64,000 nucleotides of DNA from Jannaschia sp. CCS1. Its GTDB lineage: Bacteria; Pseudomonadota; Alphaproteobacteria; Rhodobacterales; Rhodobacteraceae. The stretch's first letter is position 1. Every line of letters begins with the position of its first letter. This document shows positions 1 through 8,787 of this stretch, piece after piece. The stretch covers positions 3,224,001-3,288,000 of the forward strand of contig NC_007802.1 in assembly GCF_000013565.1 (NCBI RefSeq). Reading direction: 5' to 3'. The position numbers and the translations under genes are program-made. Below the pieces are notes generated by a model. That model searched no databases, was not told the DNA's origin, and was given only the letters and a program-made list of their open reading frames with translations.

Positions 1-2
1 CA

Positions 3-338
3 TTCCAGACCACGTTGGGCGCGAACGATTTCGAATTTGAGCGGGTGCTGAACGCCCGTGTCCGGGGCGGCTATGCGATGGGCAATGCCTTGGTTTACGG
101 CACGCTAGGCTATCAGACCGTCGAATACGGGGCGTCCGCTGGCGTATCCACTGAAGGTGCGGCAGACGGCCTGGTCTACGGGATCGGCCTGGAGATGTTG
201 CTGAATGATCAGGTTTCGGTGCGGTTGGACTACACGTCCACGCATATGACGCCCGATGCGGGCACAATCATTGGCGGGTCGGCTGGTGAGCAGATTGACG
301 CCAACGCCGTGGGCCTTGGGGTTGCACTGCACTTCTAG
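3..338 (+). CDS. outer-membrane beta-barrel protein, C-terminal part (5' end outside window)
   Basis: The open frame enters from the left edge, so only about 111 C-terminal residues are seen. They alternate short amphipathic strands with turns (GGYAMGNALVYGTLGYQ, DGLVYGIGLEMLL, QVSVRLDYTS) and end with VALHF, a terminal phenylalanine typical of proteins assembled by the BAM machinery. This is the pattern of the small OmpA-like/Opa-like eight-stranded barrel family (OMP_b-brl). The protein would sit in the outer membrane; a specific role cannot be read from this fragment. A good intrinsic terminator follows the stop codon, so the gene ends its transcript here. Confidence 0.8.
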   Translation, partial: FQTTLGANDFEFERVLNARVRGGYAMGNALVYGTLGYQTVEYGASAGVSTEGAADGLVYGIGLEMLLNDQVSVRLDYTSTHMTPDAGTIIGGSAGEQIDANAVGLGVALHF

Positions 339-359
339 GTTTGTGTCATCGGACGAATG

Positions 360-390
360 AAAGCCCGCATCGCAAGACGCGGGCTTTTTG
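360..390. terminator. intrinsic terminator between convergent genes
   Basis: A perfect 8-bp GC-rich stem (AAGCCCGC at 361-368 with GCGGGCTT at 379-386), a 10-nt loop, and a run of Ts at 385-389. An A at 360 and T at 387 extend the stem by one pair. It lies between the barrel gene (plus strand) and the aminotransferase (minus strand) and has A/T on both sides, so it may serve both. Confidence 0.85.
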
Positions 391-413
391 TTGTCCAGCT
401 GTCAGATGGTTGG

Positions 414-1616
414 TCAGGCCTCCACGTGGGCGGACATGACCTCATCCCGGATAATCTCTGTGATCACCCGGGCATCATCGACAGAAAACGTCAGCGGCAG
501 GCGCATGTCCAACAATCCCGCGAGAATGCGGTCGGTTTGTGGCAGGGATTGCACCGGCGCATACCGCCAGCTGTCGTAGCGAGAGGTGAACGCCGCAGGT
601 TCCGGCGCGCCAAACCATTTCAGTTCCACCCCCCGGGCCTGGCAACCCGCAACGACCGCCTCAATCGCGTCTGGGGAAATACCGGGTAGCAGAACCTGAA
701 TGGAGGAGCCGACGATGCTTTCCTCCGCCGGGCGCTCGATCACTTGCAGACCTGGGGTGTTACGCAACCCTTCTTCAACGGCGCGATAAAGCGCGTTCCA
801 CCGCGCCACCTGTGCGGGCAGATCCGCCAGTTGCGGGCGCAGGATCGCCGCCCGCAGATTGTCCATCCGGCCAGAAACGTTGGGGGTCAGGTATTTCACC
901 TCGGCAAACGCTTCGGTTGGCGGGGCGGCGGTGTGCCGCTCAAACAACATGTAAGAGCCTGATAACATGATCGCTTTCGCCATCATCGCGGCGTCGTCAG
1001 TGACCAGAAGCCCGCCCTCGCCGGAGTTGATATGTTTGTAGGTCTGCGTCGAGTAGCACCCGAACAGCCCATGCCGACCCGACGGGACACCACGCCAGGC
1101 CCCGCCCATGGTGTGGGCGCAATCCTCGATCACAACGATGCCGTCGCGATCACAAATCTCTATCAGCCGGTCCATGTCGCAAAGGTGCCCGCGCATGTGG
1201 CTCAGCATCAGGACCTTTGAGCCAGACGCCGCTGCTTTTGCGGACAAATCGTCCAGGTCGATGGTCAGCGCCTCGGTCACTTCGACGAACACGGGCTCTG
1301 CGTTAACGGCTGCAATCGCGCCCGGAACTGGGGCCAGCGTGAAGCCGTTAGTCAGTACCTTATCGCTTGGTCCCACGCCCACCGCACGCAGGGCCGCGCC
1401 CATCGCGTAGCCGCCTGAGGCCACGGCAAGGCAGTATTTCGCGCCCAAGCTGGCGGCAAATTCCTGCTCCAGTTGAGCGACTTCGCCCACATCCCCCGGC
1501 GCAGTATTGTAGCGGTGCAACCGGCCCGAGCGCATGACCGCCACGGCGGCGTCAATCGCGGCCTCGGGGATCGGTTCCTGTTGGGTGAAGTTCCCGGTAA
1601 AAACTGTCTGTGTCAT
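414..1616 (-). CDS. DegT/DnrJ/EryC1-family PLP aminotransferase
   Basis: About 400 residues with the fold-type I sugar-aminotransferase pattern: a serine/glycine-rich cofactor segment near residue 70 (LAVASGGYAMG), the aspartate/histidine of IEDCAHTMGG that contacts the pyridine ring, and the Schiff-base lysine in STQTYKHINSGEGG. Family members usually transaminate keto-sugars or related polyols for surface polysaccharides or antibiotics. No sugar-biosynthesis genes lie next to it, so the substrate is open. The ATG at 1616 (MTQTVF) is preferred; a GTG eight codons upstream is possible and neither has a strong ribosome site. The HAD phosphatase gene lies 57 nt upstream on the same strand. Confidence 0.82.
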   Translation of the reverse strand: MTQTVFTGNFTQQEPIPEAAIDAAVAVMRSGRLHRYNTAPGDVGEVAQLEQEFAASLGAKYCLAVASGGYAMGAALRAVGVGPSDKVLTNGFTLAPVPGAIAAVNAEPVFVEVTEALTIDLDDLSAKAAASGSKVLMLSHMRGHLCDMDRLIEICDRDGIVVIEDCAHTMGGAWRGVPSGRHGLFGCYSTQTYKHINSGEGGLLVTDDAAMMAKAIMLSGSYMLFERHTAAPPTEAFAEVKYLTPNVSGRMDNLRAAILRPQLADLPAQVARWNALYRAVEEGLRNTPGLQVIERPAEESIVGSSIQVLLPGISPDAIEAVVAGCQARGVELKWFGAPEPAAFTSRYDSWRYAPVQSLPQTDRILAGLLDMRLPLTFSVDDARVITEIIRDEVMSAHVEA

Positions 1617-1673
1617 GGCGCCAAGATTGGCCGCGAACACGCCCGCGTCAATGGGCCAGAGGCGCGCAATCCA

Positions 1674-2345
1674 TCAGGCCAGAACGGCGTCGATCACCCG
1701 CTCCAGATCATTGTAGTGGTCCAGCAGCCCCTCCGGGTTCAGGTCCTCCACGGCGCGGCCCGTGGGACCGAAGGTCACCAGAATACAGGGAATGCCTGCG
1801 GCCTGGGCGGTCTTGCGGTCGGTGATGGTATCGCCGATCAGGACGGCGTTGTCCGGCGTGCCGCCAAGGCGGGCAATCGTCTCCAACAGCGGCGCGGGCG
1901 AGGGTTTGCGGGTGGGCAGCGTATCGGCCCCGATCAGAGCCGGGAACCGGTCTGTCAGGGACAGGCGCGCGATCAGCTCAATCGCCAGGCCCTCGGGTTT
2001 ATTGGTGCAAATGCCTGTTGCGTCGCCGCGAATGCGCAGACGATCCACTGCCGCGACGGCCCCGTCATAGAGGGTCGTGTGCACGTCGATGTCGCGCCCA
2101 TAGGCATCGAGCAGTGGCTGATACCCGGCGTCCGCCAGGCCTTCGACATCTGCAAACCCCATGCGATCTGCGCCCAACCGCAACATCGCGCGTCCCCCCG
2201 CGAAGGCCGTCGCATCGTCTTGCCCCATGACCAACTGCGGTGAATGCCCCAGCAACGTCAAAGCCGCGTTCGCCGCCGCAATCAAGTCGCCCGCCGTGTC
2301 GGCCAAAGTGCCGTCGAGATCAAAAACAATCGTCCGCATCGCCAT
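1674..2345 (-). CDS. HAD-family hydrolase, phosphoglycolate-phosphatase-like
   Basis: 223 residues. HAD motif I is FDLDGTLADT at residues 8-17 (nucleophile Asp and acid/base Asp), motif II is in GICTNKPEG, and motifs III/IV are seen as TRKPSPAPL and IGDTITDRKTA. A helical cap lies between motif I and II, as in Gph and its relatives. The family dephosphorylates small phosphate esters such as 2-phosphoglycolate. It is divergent from glmU and on the same strand as the aminotransferase, which it may be co-transcribed with. The exact substrate is inferred from overall resemblance only. Confidence 0.78.
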   Translation of the reverse strand: MAMRTIVFDLDGTLADTAGDLIAAANAALTLLGHSPQLVMGQDDATAFAGGRAMLRLGADRMGFADVEGLADAGYQPLLDAYGRDIDVHTTLYDGAVAAVDRLRIRGDATGICTNKPEGLAIELIARLSLTDRFPALIGADTLPTRKPSPAPLLETIARLGGTPDNAVLIGDTITDRKTAQAAGIPCILVTFGPTGRAVEDLNPEGLLDHYNDLERVIDAVLA

Positions 2346-2421
2346 TCCCGCGCCTCAATCCAAGTCAATCGGCATCTTTTCGCCCACCGCTATTACAGCT
2401 TGTCGGCCAAATTGAACGTAT

Positions 2422-2437
2422 CCGGGGTTTGCCCCGG
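2422..2437. other. small GC hairpin in the gph/glmU divergent region
   Basis: CCGGGG (2422-2427), loop TTTG, CCCCGG (2432-2437). It lies about 50 nt before the glmU start and has no T run, so it looks like a leader hairpin rather than a terminator. Function unknown. Confidence 0.4.
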
Positions 2438-2483
2438 CCCCGTGCAGCGTTAATAGGCAACAAACGCGAAGGAAAGACGTTTC

Positions 2484-3848
2484 ATGCAGGCCACTCCACG
2501 CCCCCTTGCCCTGATTGTTCTGGCGGCAGGTGCCGGCACTCGGATGAACTCCGATTTGCCCAAGCCGTTGCACACCTTGGGATCTGCGCCGCTTGTCGCC
2601 CATACGATTGCGGCGGGCGCATCGCTGGAGCCCGCGCGTCTGGTGGTGATCACCGGCCACGGCGCGGATGAGGTCGAGGCCGTCTTGCAGGATATCGCGC
2701 CCGAGGCCGTCACCGCGCGGCAAACTCCACAACTGGGCACCGGCCATGCGGTTTTGCAGGCGGCGGCGGCGCTGGAGGGGTTCGAGGGCGACGCGATGGT
2801 CCTCTACGGGGACAGTCCTTTCTTCACATCTGAGACGTTGCAAGCCATGCGCATTGCCCGCGCCGCCCATGATGTGGTGATGTTGGGGTTCCGCCCGGCA
2901 GATCCCGGTCGCTACGGGCGGCTGGTGATGGACGGCGACACGTTGCGCAAGATCGTTGAGTTCAAGGATGCGACGCCCGAGGAACGAGAGATCACGTTCT
3001 GCAATTCCGGCGTTCTGTGTGCAGACGCGGCGACCCTGATGACGCTTCTGGCGCAACTCACCAACGACAATGCGGCGGGCGAGTATTATCTGACGGACGT
3101 GCCGGAACTGGCAGGCAACGCCGGTTTGACAGCCACCGCCATTGCCTGTGATGAGGCCGAGACGATTGGCATCAACTCGCGCGCAGAGCTTGTCCGCGCG
3201 GAGGCGCAGTTTCAGTCCCAGCGCCGGGCCGCGTTGATTGAAGCGGGCGTCACCATGCAGGCCCCGGATAGCGTGCACTTTGCGCTCGACACCCATATCG
3301 GGCGCGATGCGGTGATCGAGCCTTATGTGGTGTTTGGCGCGGACGTGACCGTTGAATCCGGTGCGCAGATCCGCGCCTTCAGCCATCTGGAGGGTTGCCA
3401 TATCAGCGCGGGGGCCATCGTCGGTCCCTACGCGCGCCTGCGGCCCGGGGCGGAGATTGGCAACAATGCCAAGGTCGGCAATTTCGTCGAGGTCAAAGCC
3501 GCGGACATCGCCGAGGGCGCGAAGGTCAATCACCTCAGCTACATCGGGGACGCCACCGTGGGCGAGCGGGCCAATATCGGGGCGGGCACGGTGACCTGCA
3601 ACTACGATGGCGTCATGAAGCACCGCACGGATATCGGGGCAGATGCCTTCATCGGGTCGGACACCATGTTGGTGGCCCCGGTCACGGTCGGCGCAGGGGC
3701 CATGACGGCCAGCGGATCGACGATCACCGAAGACGTCCCCGACGGCGCACTGGCCCTGGGCCGTGCCAAGCAAGTCAACAAGCCCGGTCTTGCCACGAAG
3801 TTACGTGCGCGCCTGAAGGCGATTAAAGATGCAAAATCAAAGGACTAG
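2484..3848 (+). CDS. glmU: bifunctional GlmU: GlcN-1-P acetyltransferase / GlcNAc-1-P uridyltransferase
   Basis: 454 residues, the usual GlmU length. The N-terminal pyrophosphorylase half has the nucleotide-binding signature AAGAGTRMNSDLPKPLH at residues 14-30; the C-terminal half (from about residue 250) is a left-handed beta-helix of hexapeptide repeats ending near NIGAGTVTCNYDG, with the acetyltransferase histidine in VNHLSYIGDA. It makes UDP-GlcNAc for peptidoglycan and lipid A in the cytoplasm. AAGGAAA sits before the ATG. glmS follows after 3 nt, so the two steps from fructose-6-phosphate are encoded together. Confidence 0.96.
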   Translation: MQATPRPLALIVLAAGAGTRMNSDLPKPLHTLGSAPLVAHTIAAGASLEPARLVVITGHGADEVEAVLQDIAPEAVTARQTPQLGTGHAVLQAAAALEGFEGDAMVLYGDSPFFTSETLQAMRIARAAHDVVMLGFRPADPGRYGRLVMDGDTLRKIVEFKDATPEEREITFCNSGVLCADAATLMTLLAQLTNDNAAGEYYLTDVPELAGNAGLTATAIACDEAETIGINSRAELVRAEAQFQSQRRAALIEAGVTMQAPDSVHFALDTHIGRDAVIEPYVVFGADVTVESGAQIRAFSHLEGCHISAGAIVGPYARLRPGAEIGNNAKVGNFVEVKAADIAEGAKVNHLSYIGDATVGERANIGAGTVTCNYDGVMKHRTDIGADAFIGSDTMLVAPVTVGAGAMTASGSTITEDVPDGALALGRAKQVNKPGLATKLRARLKAIKDAKSKD

Positions 3849-3851
3849 ACC

Positions 3852-5660
3852 ATGTGTGGAATCATCGGCGTTCTGGGCGATCACGAGGTTGCGCCGATCC
3901 TGGTCGAAGCGCTGAAGCGGCTGGAATATCGTGGCTATGACAGCGCCGGGATCGCCACGGTGCAGAACGGTGTGCTGGATCGCAGGCGCGCGGTGGGCAA
4001 GTTGGTGAACCTGTCTGACACGCTGGTCCATGATCCGCTGGCTGGCAAATCCGGCATCGGCCACACCCGGTGGGCGACCCATGGGGGGCCGACGGTCACC
4101 AACGCCCATCCCCATCAAGCAGGCCGCGTCGCGGTGGTGCACAACGGTATTATCGAGAATTACAAAGAGTTGCGCGACCGGCTGAGCCACCGGACCTTCG
4201 TGACCGACACGGATACAGAGACCGTCGCACAATTATGCGAGGACTTCCTTGATCAGGGCCTGCCCCCACGCGAGGCCGCGGTTGAAACGCTGAAGCATCT
4301 GGACGGGGCCTATGCGTTGGCCTTCCTGTTCCACGGTGAGGAAGACCTGATCGTCGCCGCGCGCATGGGGTCGCCTTTAGCCATCGGGCACGGCGACGGA
4401 GAGATGTTCGTGGGCTCAGACGCCATCGCGCTCGGCCCCATGACAGACCGGATCACCTACCTAGAAGAGGGCGATTATGCCTTCGTCACCCGCGCAGGCG
4501 CCGAGATCCGAGAGGCCCATGGCGCGCTGGCCAACCGGGAAACGTTACACGTCCCCGCCCAGGCCATTCAGCTGGACAAGGGCGGCCATAAACACTTCAT
4601 GGCGAAGGAAATCTTCGAACAGCCCGTGGTGCTGGCCGATTGCCTGAAATCCTATTCCGGGGACGGTCGCGTCGCGCTGCCCGAACCGCTTGATTTCACG
4701 CAAACCGACCGATTGATTTTCGTCGCCTGTGGCACCGCCTTTTACGCCTGCGCCGTGGCGAAATATTGGTTCGAGCAATTGGCAGGCATCCCCTGCGACG
4801 TCGATATCGCGTCTGAATTCCGCTACCGTGAACCGCCCGTGTCCTCGGACGCGACTGCGCTTTTCGTCAGCCAATCCGGCGAAACCGCGGACACGCTCGC
4901 CGCCCTGCGTTACGTGCAGGAGAAGGCCGCGCGTGTCGTGTCGGTCGTCAACGTCCCCGGATCGTCGATCGCGCGCGAATCAGATCTGGCCTTGCCGATC
5001 CTGGCGGGGGTTGAGGTCGGCGTGGCCTCCACCAAGGCATTCATGAACCAATTGGGGGTGCTGGCCAACCTCGCCATTCTCGCCGCGCGCCAAAGGGGCC
5101 GGATCGACGCGGACCGGGAGGCCGAGCTGCTGGAAACCCTGCGCGGGATGCCGGGCCTGATCAATCAGGCGCTGGCGCTGGAAGGCAAGATCGCCAAACG
5201 CACCGCCAAGCTGGCCGAGGCGAAATCCGTCCTTTTCCTAGGGCGCGGCGCGATGTACCCGCTGGCCATGGAAGGTGCGCTGAAGCTCAAGGAAATCAGC
5301 TATATCCACGCTGAAGGGTATGCGTCTGGCGAGTTGAAGCACGGCCCCATCGCCTTGATCGACAAATCCGTCCCGGTGATCGTCTTCGCCCCCCGCGATG
5401 CGCTCTTCGACAAGACGGTCTCCAACATGCAGGAGGTCATGGCCCGCGATGGAAAGGTCTGGCTGATCACCGATGCCGATGGCGCGGCGCAGGCAGGCGA
5501 CGGCACATGGGATACGCTGGTCATGCCAAAGGTGGACCCGATCCTGGCCCCGATGCTCTACGCGGTCGCGGCGCAGCTGATCGCCTACCATACGGCGATC
5601 CATAAGGGCACGGATGTGGACCAACCCCGCAACCTGGCAAAATCGGTGACCGTTGAATGA
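3852..5660 (+). CDS. glmS: glutamine-fructose-6-phosphate aminotransferase (isomerizing)
   Basis: 602 residues. It starts MCGIIGV, giving the N-terminal catalytic Cys after Met removal (class II glutamine amidotransferase), followed by GHTRWATHG. Two SIS sugar-isomerase domains follow (FVSQSGETADT near residue 340 and EGYASGELKHGPIALI near residue 490), and the protein ends in PRNLAKSVTVE, the highly conserved GlmS C-terminus. It makes glucosamine-6-phosphate from fructose-6-phosphate and glutamine. It is the second gene of glmU-glmS. I saw no glmS ribozyme, as expected outside Gram-positives. Confidence 0.97.
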   Translation: MCGIIGVLGDHEVAPILVEALKRLEYRGYDSAGIATVQNGVLDRRRAVGKLVNLSDTLVHDPLAGKSGIGHTRWATHGGPTVTNAHPHQAGRVAVVHNGIIENYKELRDRLSHRTFVTDTDTETVAQLCEDFLDQGLPPREAAVETLKHLDGAYALAFLFHGEEDLIVAARMGSPLAIGHGDGEMFVGSDAIALGPMTDRITYLEEGDYAFVTRAGAEIREAHGALANRETLHVPAQAIQLDKGGHKHFMAKEIFEQPVVLADCLKSYSGDGRVALPEPLDFTQTDRLIFVACGTAFYACAVAKYWFEQLAGIPCDVDIASEFRYREPPVSSDATALFVSQSGETADTLAALRYVQEKAARVVSVVNVPGSSIARESDLALPILAGVEVGVASTKAFMNQLGVLANLAILAARQRGRIDADREAELLETLRGMPGLINQALALEGKIAKRTAKLAEAKSVLFLGRGAMYPLAMEGALKLKEISYIHAEGYASGELKHGPIALIDKSVPVIVFAPRDALFDKTVSNMQEVMARDGKVWLITDADGAAQAGDGTWDTLVMPKVDPILAPMLYAVAAQLIAYHTAIHKGTDVDQPRNLAKSVTVE

Positions 5661-6250
5661 CCCTGGACCTGCATGATCTGACCCTGACCGGCACCCATGT
5701 CAGCCTGGTCCCGCTGAGCCAGGCCCACCACGATGCCTTGGCCGCTGCCAGCGATGCGGGCCAGTTGCACAATCTGTGGTACACGAGCGTTCCGTCGGCG
5801 GACGGCATGGCCGCAGAAATCGACCGCCGCCGCGCCTTGCTGGATGCGGGCAGCATGGTGCCCTTCGCCGTGCTGGATGCAACCCGAACGCCGGTGGGTA
5901 TGACCACCTACATGCACATCGACCACACCACGCCGCGGGTTGAGATCGGCTCGACCTGGATCGGACCGAATGCGCAGCGTGGTCCCCTGAACACCGAAGC
6001 CAAGCGCCTGCTGCTTGGCCATGCGTTCGACGTGTGGGGTTGCCTCGCGGTGGAATTCCGTACCCACCGCCTGAACCAGCAGTCACGGCGCGCGATTGAA
6101 CGGTTGGGGGCGCAGTTGGACGGGATTTTGCGTGCCCATATGCGGTCCGAGAACGGGACCATCCGCGACACGGCGGTCTATTCCGTCACTGCGCCGGACT
6201 GGCCGGTTGTGCGCAGTCACCTCGACTGGCTGATCGCAAAACCGCGATGA
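5657..6250 (+). CDS. GNAT-family N-acetyltransferase (RimJ/RimL-like)
   Basis: 197 residues. Its ATG overlaps the glmS stop (ATGA), so translation is probably coupled. The sequence follows the RimJ/RimL acetyltransferase-3 layout: an N-terminal strand TGTHVSLVPLSQAH, a central strand VEIGSTWIGPNAQ, the acetyl-CoA-binding helix region NTEAKRLLLGHAFD, then VEFRTHRLNQQSRRAIERLGAQLDGILR, which is typical of this subfamily. It would move an acetyl group from acetyl-CoA to an amine; the acceptor (protein N-terminus, amino sugar or drug) is unknown. Confidence 0.8.
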   Translation: MTLDLHDLTLTGTHVSLVPLSQAHHDALAAASDAGQLHNLWYTSVPSADGMAAEIDRRRALLDAGSMVPFAVLDATRTPVGMTTYMHIDHTTPRVEIGSTWIGPNAQRGPLNTEAKRLLLGHAFDVWGCLAVEFRTHRLNQQSRRAIERLGAQLDGILRAHMRSENGTIRDTAVYSVTAPDWPVVRSHLDWLIAKPR

Positions 6251-6930
6251 CCCTTGATGACGCCCTCACCGCGCTCCGCGCCCATGCAGACCCGGAGAAA
6301 GCCTCCGGCATCGCCACCTATCACAAGGCGGATCGCGCGTATCTGGGCCTGTCCAACGCGATTACCGGAGAGCTGGCCACACAGTGGCGCAAGGCCACCC
6401 CCGATCCTGAACGCCTCACAGCGCTGGCCCAGGGCCTGTGGGAAACCGATATCTTTGAGGCCCGCATAGCCGCGGGAAAACTGTTTCTGCAAGCGCGCAT
6501 GCGTCCCGATGACACGCTTGCGTGGCAATGGATCACGTCGGTCGTGCCGCAGTTCGACAGTTGGGCCATCGCCGATGCCGTGGCGCAGGGCGGCCAGAAG
6601 CGTCTGGTCCAGGATCCAACCCGCCTGGACCTTCTGGAGGAATGGACCACATCCGATCACCTCTGGACCCGCCGCGCGGCGTTTGTCTTCACGCTGCCAT
6701 TCGTCAAATCCCGGCACCCGTCCGAGATTGAGAAAACCGCGCGCACCCGCGTTTTGGGATGGGCCGAAACGCTCGCGGACGATCCTGAGTGGTTCATCCA
6801 GAAGGCCATCGCATGGTGGCTGCGCGACCTGTCCAAACGGGATCAGGACGCCGCGCGCATCTGGTTGGAAACCCACGGCCACCGCCTCAAACCCTTCGCG
6901 GCCAAAGAGGCTGCGCGCTACCTGCCCTAA
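6247..6930 (+). CDS. AlkD-like DNA alkylation repair protein (HEAT repeats)
   Basis: 227 residues, almost entirely helical with HEAT-like repeats (for example LAQGLWETDIFEARIAAGKLF and WFIQKAIAWWLRDLSKRDQDAARIWLETH). This matches the AlkC/AlkD superfamily of glycosylases that remove alkylated bases without base flipping. In the AlkD family a catalytic aspartate and aromatic residues line the DNA groove; here WTTSDHLWTRRAAFVF, with W, D and R, lies in the right part of the protein. The start overlaps the preceding gene by 4 nt, making it the fourth gene of the glmU-glmS-GNAT run. Confidence 0.75.
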   Translation: MTLDDALTALRAHADPEKASGIATYHKADRAYLGLSNAITGELATQWRKATPDPERLTALAQGLWETDIFEARIAAGKLFLQARMRPDDTLAWQWITSVVPQFDSWAIADAVAQGGQKRLVQDPTRLDLLEEWTTSDHLWTRRAAFVFTLPFVKSRHPSEIEKTARTRVLGWAETLADDPEWFIQKAIAWWLRDLSKRDQDAARIWLETHGHRLKPFAAKEAARYLP

Positions 6931-6992
6931 GGCGCGACGCTCGCTCTTTCATCTGGGCAAATACAACTCAAATCCGACCGCTCAGCCCAAGT

Positions 6993-7964
6993 TCACACCT
7001 CTGGGATGCCCCCTGACATCACCGTCACGAACCACTCCGTGTCGATGTTGCCTCCGCACAGGATCACGCCGACCTTGCGGCCCTGCATCGCCTCTTTCTC
7101 CTGCATCAGCGCAGCCAGAGGGGCGGCCCCTGCCCCTTCGGCCAGGTTGTGGATGTCGCGGTAGTAGACGCGGATCGCCTCGGCGACCTCTGCATCGGAA
7201 ACAGTCAGAATCCGCGCCGCGCCCCTGGAATAGATATCGAAGGCTTCGCGCACGGGCATACGCACCGCCATGCCGTCCGCAAACGTTTGCGCGCTGTCGG
7301 TCTCGATCAACTCTCCTGCCTCGACGGACAGTTTTGCCGTCGGCGCGTTCTCACTGACGACGCCAACGATCTTGCACCGCAAACCCAACGCATCGCGCGC
7401 CAGGATCGTGCCGCAGATGCCCGAGCCGCAACCGATGGGCACATAGATCGTGTCGAGGTCCGGCACGGCACTAAGCAATTCCCACGCGTAGGTCGCCACG
7501 CCGCGCACGATTGCCTCGTTGAACGGCGGCACCAGAAACAAGCCCTCGGCCTCCGCCACACGGATCGCTTCCATGCGCGCCTCATCGAAATCATCGCCGA
7601 ATTCGATCACCTCCGCCCCGAAGGCCCGCATCGACGCGTTCTTCTCAACCGAATTGCCGCGGGGCACATAGACCTTCGCCGTCAGCCCCGCCGCCACCGC
7701 CGCGCGGGCCTGACCCTGGCCATGGTTGCCGCGCGTGGCCGTACAAATTCCGGGCACATCGGGATGCGTGCGCACCAGCCAATCCATGAAGGTGATCGCG
7801 CCGCGCAGTTTGAACGCGCCGGTCGCCGTGTGGTTCTCGTGCTTCACCCAAACCTCGCAGCCCAACCGGTCCGCGAGCTGCGGCCAGGCATATTGCGGCG
7901 TGGGTGCCATTTGCGTGTAGACGACATCCGCCGCCGCGCGCAGATCCTCTTGGGTAAACTTCAT
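6993..7964 (-). CDS. threonine dehydratase-like PLP enzyme (fold type II)
   Basis: 323 residues. The PLP-binding lysine is K52 in TGAFKLRGA; the phosphate-binding glycine loop is GCGSGICG; a second asparagine/glycine loop TRGNHGQGQA is present; VILCGGNIDTEWF closes the domain. It lacks the C-terminal ACT-type regulatory domain of biosynthetic IlvA, so it resembles catabolic serine/threonine dehydratases of the TdcB class, which turn threonine into 2-oxobutyrate and ammonia. Related enzymes work on hydroxyectoine or 3-hydroxyaspartate, so substrate assignment stays provisional. It stands alone, convergent to the alkD-like gene. Confidence 0.78.
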   Translation of the reverse strand: MKFTQEDLRAAADVVYTQMAPTPQYAWPQLADRLGCEVWVKHENHTATGAFKLRGAITFMDWLVRTHPDVPGICTATRGNHGQGQARAAVAAGLTAKVYVPRGNSVEKNASMRAFGAEVIEFGDDFDEARMEAIRVAEAEGLFLVPPFNEAIVRGVATYAWELLSAVPDLDTIYVPIGCGSGICGTILARDALGLRCKIVGVVSENAPTAKLSVEAGELIETDSAQTFADGMAVRMPVREAFDIYSRGAARILTVSDAEVAEAIRVYYRDIHNLAEGAGAAPLAALMQEKEAMQGRKVGVILCGGNIDTEWFVTVMSGGIPEV

Positions 7965-8069
7965 AAGTGCCTCCTGATGTGCGGCACCCTAGACCAGCGC
8001 AAAGCGCTTGCAAACGGCCCTGTCCATGGCACTATTTGAACCGGACCAACAGGTGAGGGAGTGGCCCCA

Positions 8070-8723
8070 ATGACAACCCTGATCACGGGCGCGAACCGGG
8101 GACTCGGCCTGGGCCTGGCAGAGCATTATCGCACCGCAGGAGAGACGGTGATCGGCACGTCGCGCGATGGCGAGGCCGGTGTGCGGCTGGACGTGACGGA
8201 TACGACGTCACTTGCCAACCTGAGCGAAACACTGGGCGACGACCCCATAGACACGCTGATCTGTAACGCAGGCGTTTTTCTGGACCGCCACGAGAAAACT
8301 GAGACCGGGTATGCGGCAAAGCTGTGGAAGCGGACCTTCGCCACCAATGTCATGGGCGTCTTCCTGACAATTCAGACCGTGCTCCCCAACCTCAAGACCG
8401 CCAAGACCGCCAAGACCCCGAAGATCGTCATTATCTCAAGTCAAATGGGCTCTTCGGCAAAAGCGGGCGGCAATGCGCTGATCTACCGGGCGTCCAAGGC
8501 GGCAGCCCTGAACCTTGGCCGCAACCTGGCCGTGGATCTTGAACTGGACGGGATCGCCGTTGGCATCTACCACCCGGGCTGGGTGCGCACGGATATGGGC
8601 GGTGGTGGGGCAGCAATCTCGGTCTACACGTCGGTCAAGGGTCTCTCCCATCAAATTGAGGCGCTTAGCCTGGAGACAACAGGATGCTTCCTGAACTGGG
8701 ACGGCAATCCGCAGGATTACTAA
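8070..8723 (+). CDS. short-chain dehydrogenase/reductase
   Basis: 217 residues. The Rossmann motif TGANRGLGLG lies at the N-terminus, LICNAGVF corresponds to the NNAG motif, and the catalytic YxxxK is YRASK with an upstream serine in IISSQMGS. GGTGAGGGAG-like purines precede the ATG; an in-frame GTG three codons earlier is a weaker alternative. Length and layout fit the C-factor/sniffer-like SDRs. The substrate is unknown. A short triplet-phased tandem repeat (three copies of a nine-base unit around 8396-8420) encodes KTAKTAKTPK in the middle of the protein. Confidence 0.8.
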   Translation: MTTLITGANRGLGLGLAEHYRTAGETVIGTSRDGEAGVRLDVTDTTSLANLSETLGDDPIDTLICNAGVFLDRHEKTETGYAAKLWKRTFATNVMGVFLTIQTVLPNLKTAKTAKTPKIVIISSQMGSSAKAGGNALIYRASKAAALNLGRNLAVDLELDGIAVGIYHPGWVRTDMGGGGAAISVYTSVKGLSHQIEALSLETTGCFLNWDGNPQDY

Positions 8724-8787
8724 GCGTCCCTTGCCCCCGCGTCCGCCCCCGGGTAAGTCCGGGCGCGACTGAACAACGGGATCCTCC

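Noticed and set aside
2355-3773. 472-codon minus-strand frame
   Set aside because: Antisense to glmU, with no family features; high GC gives long mirror frames.
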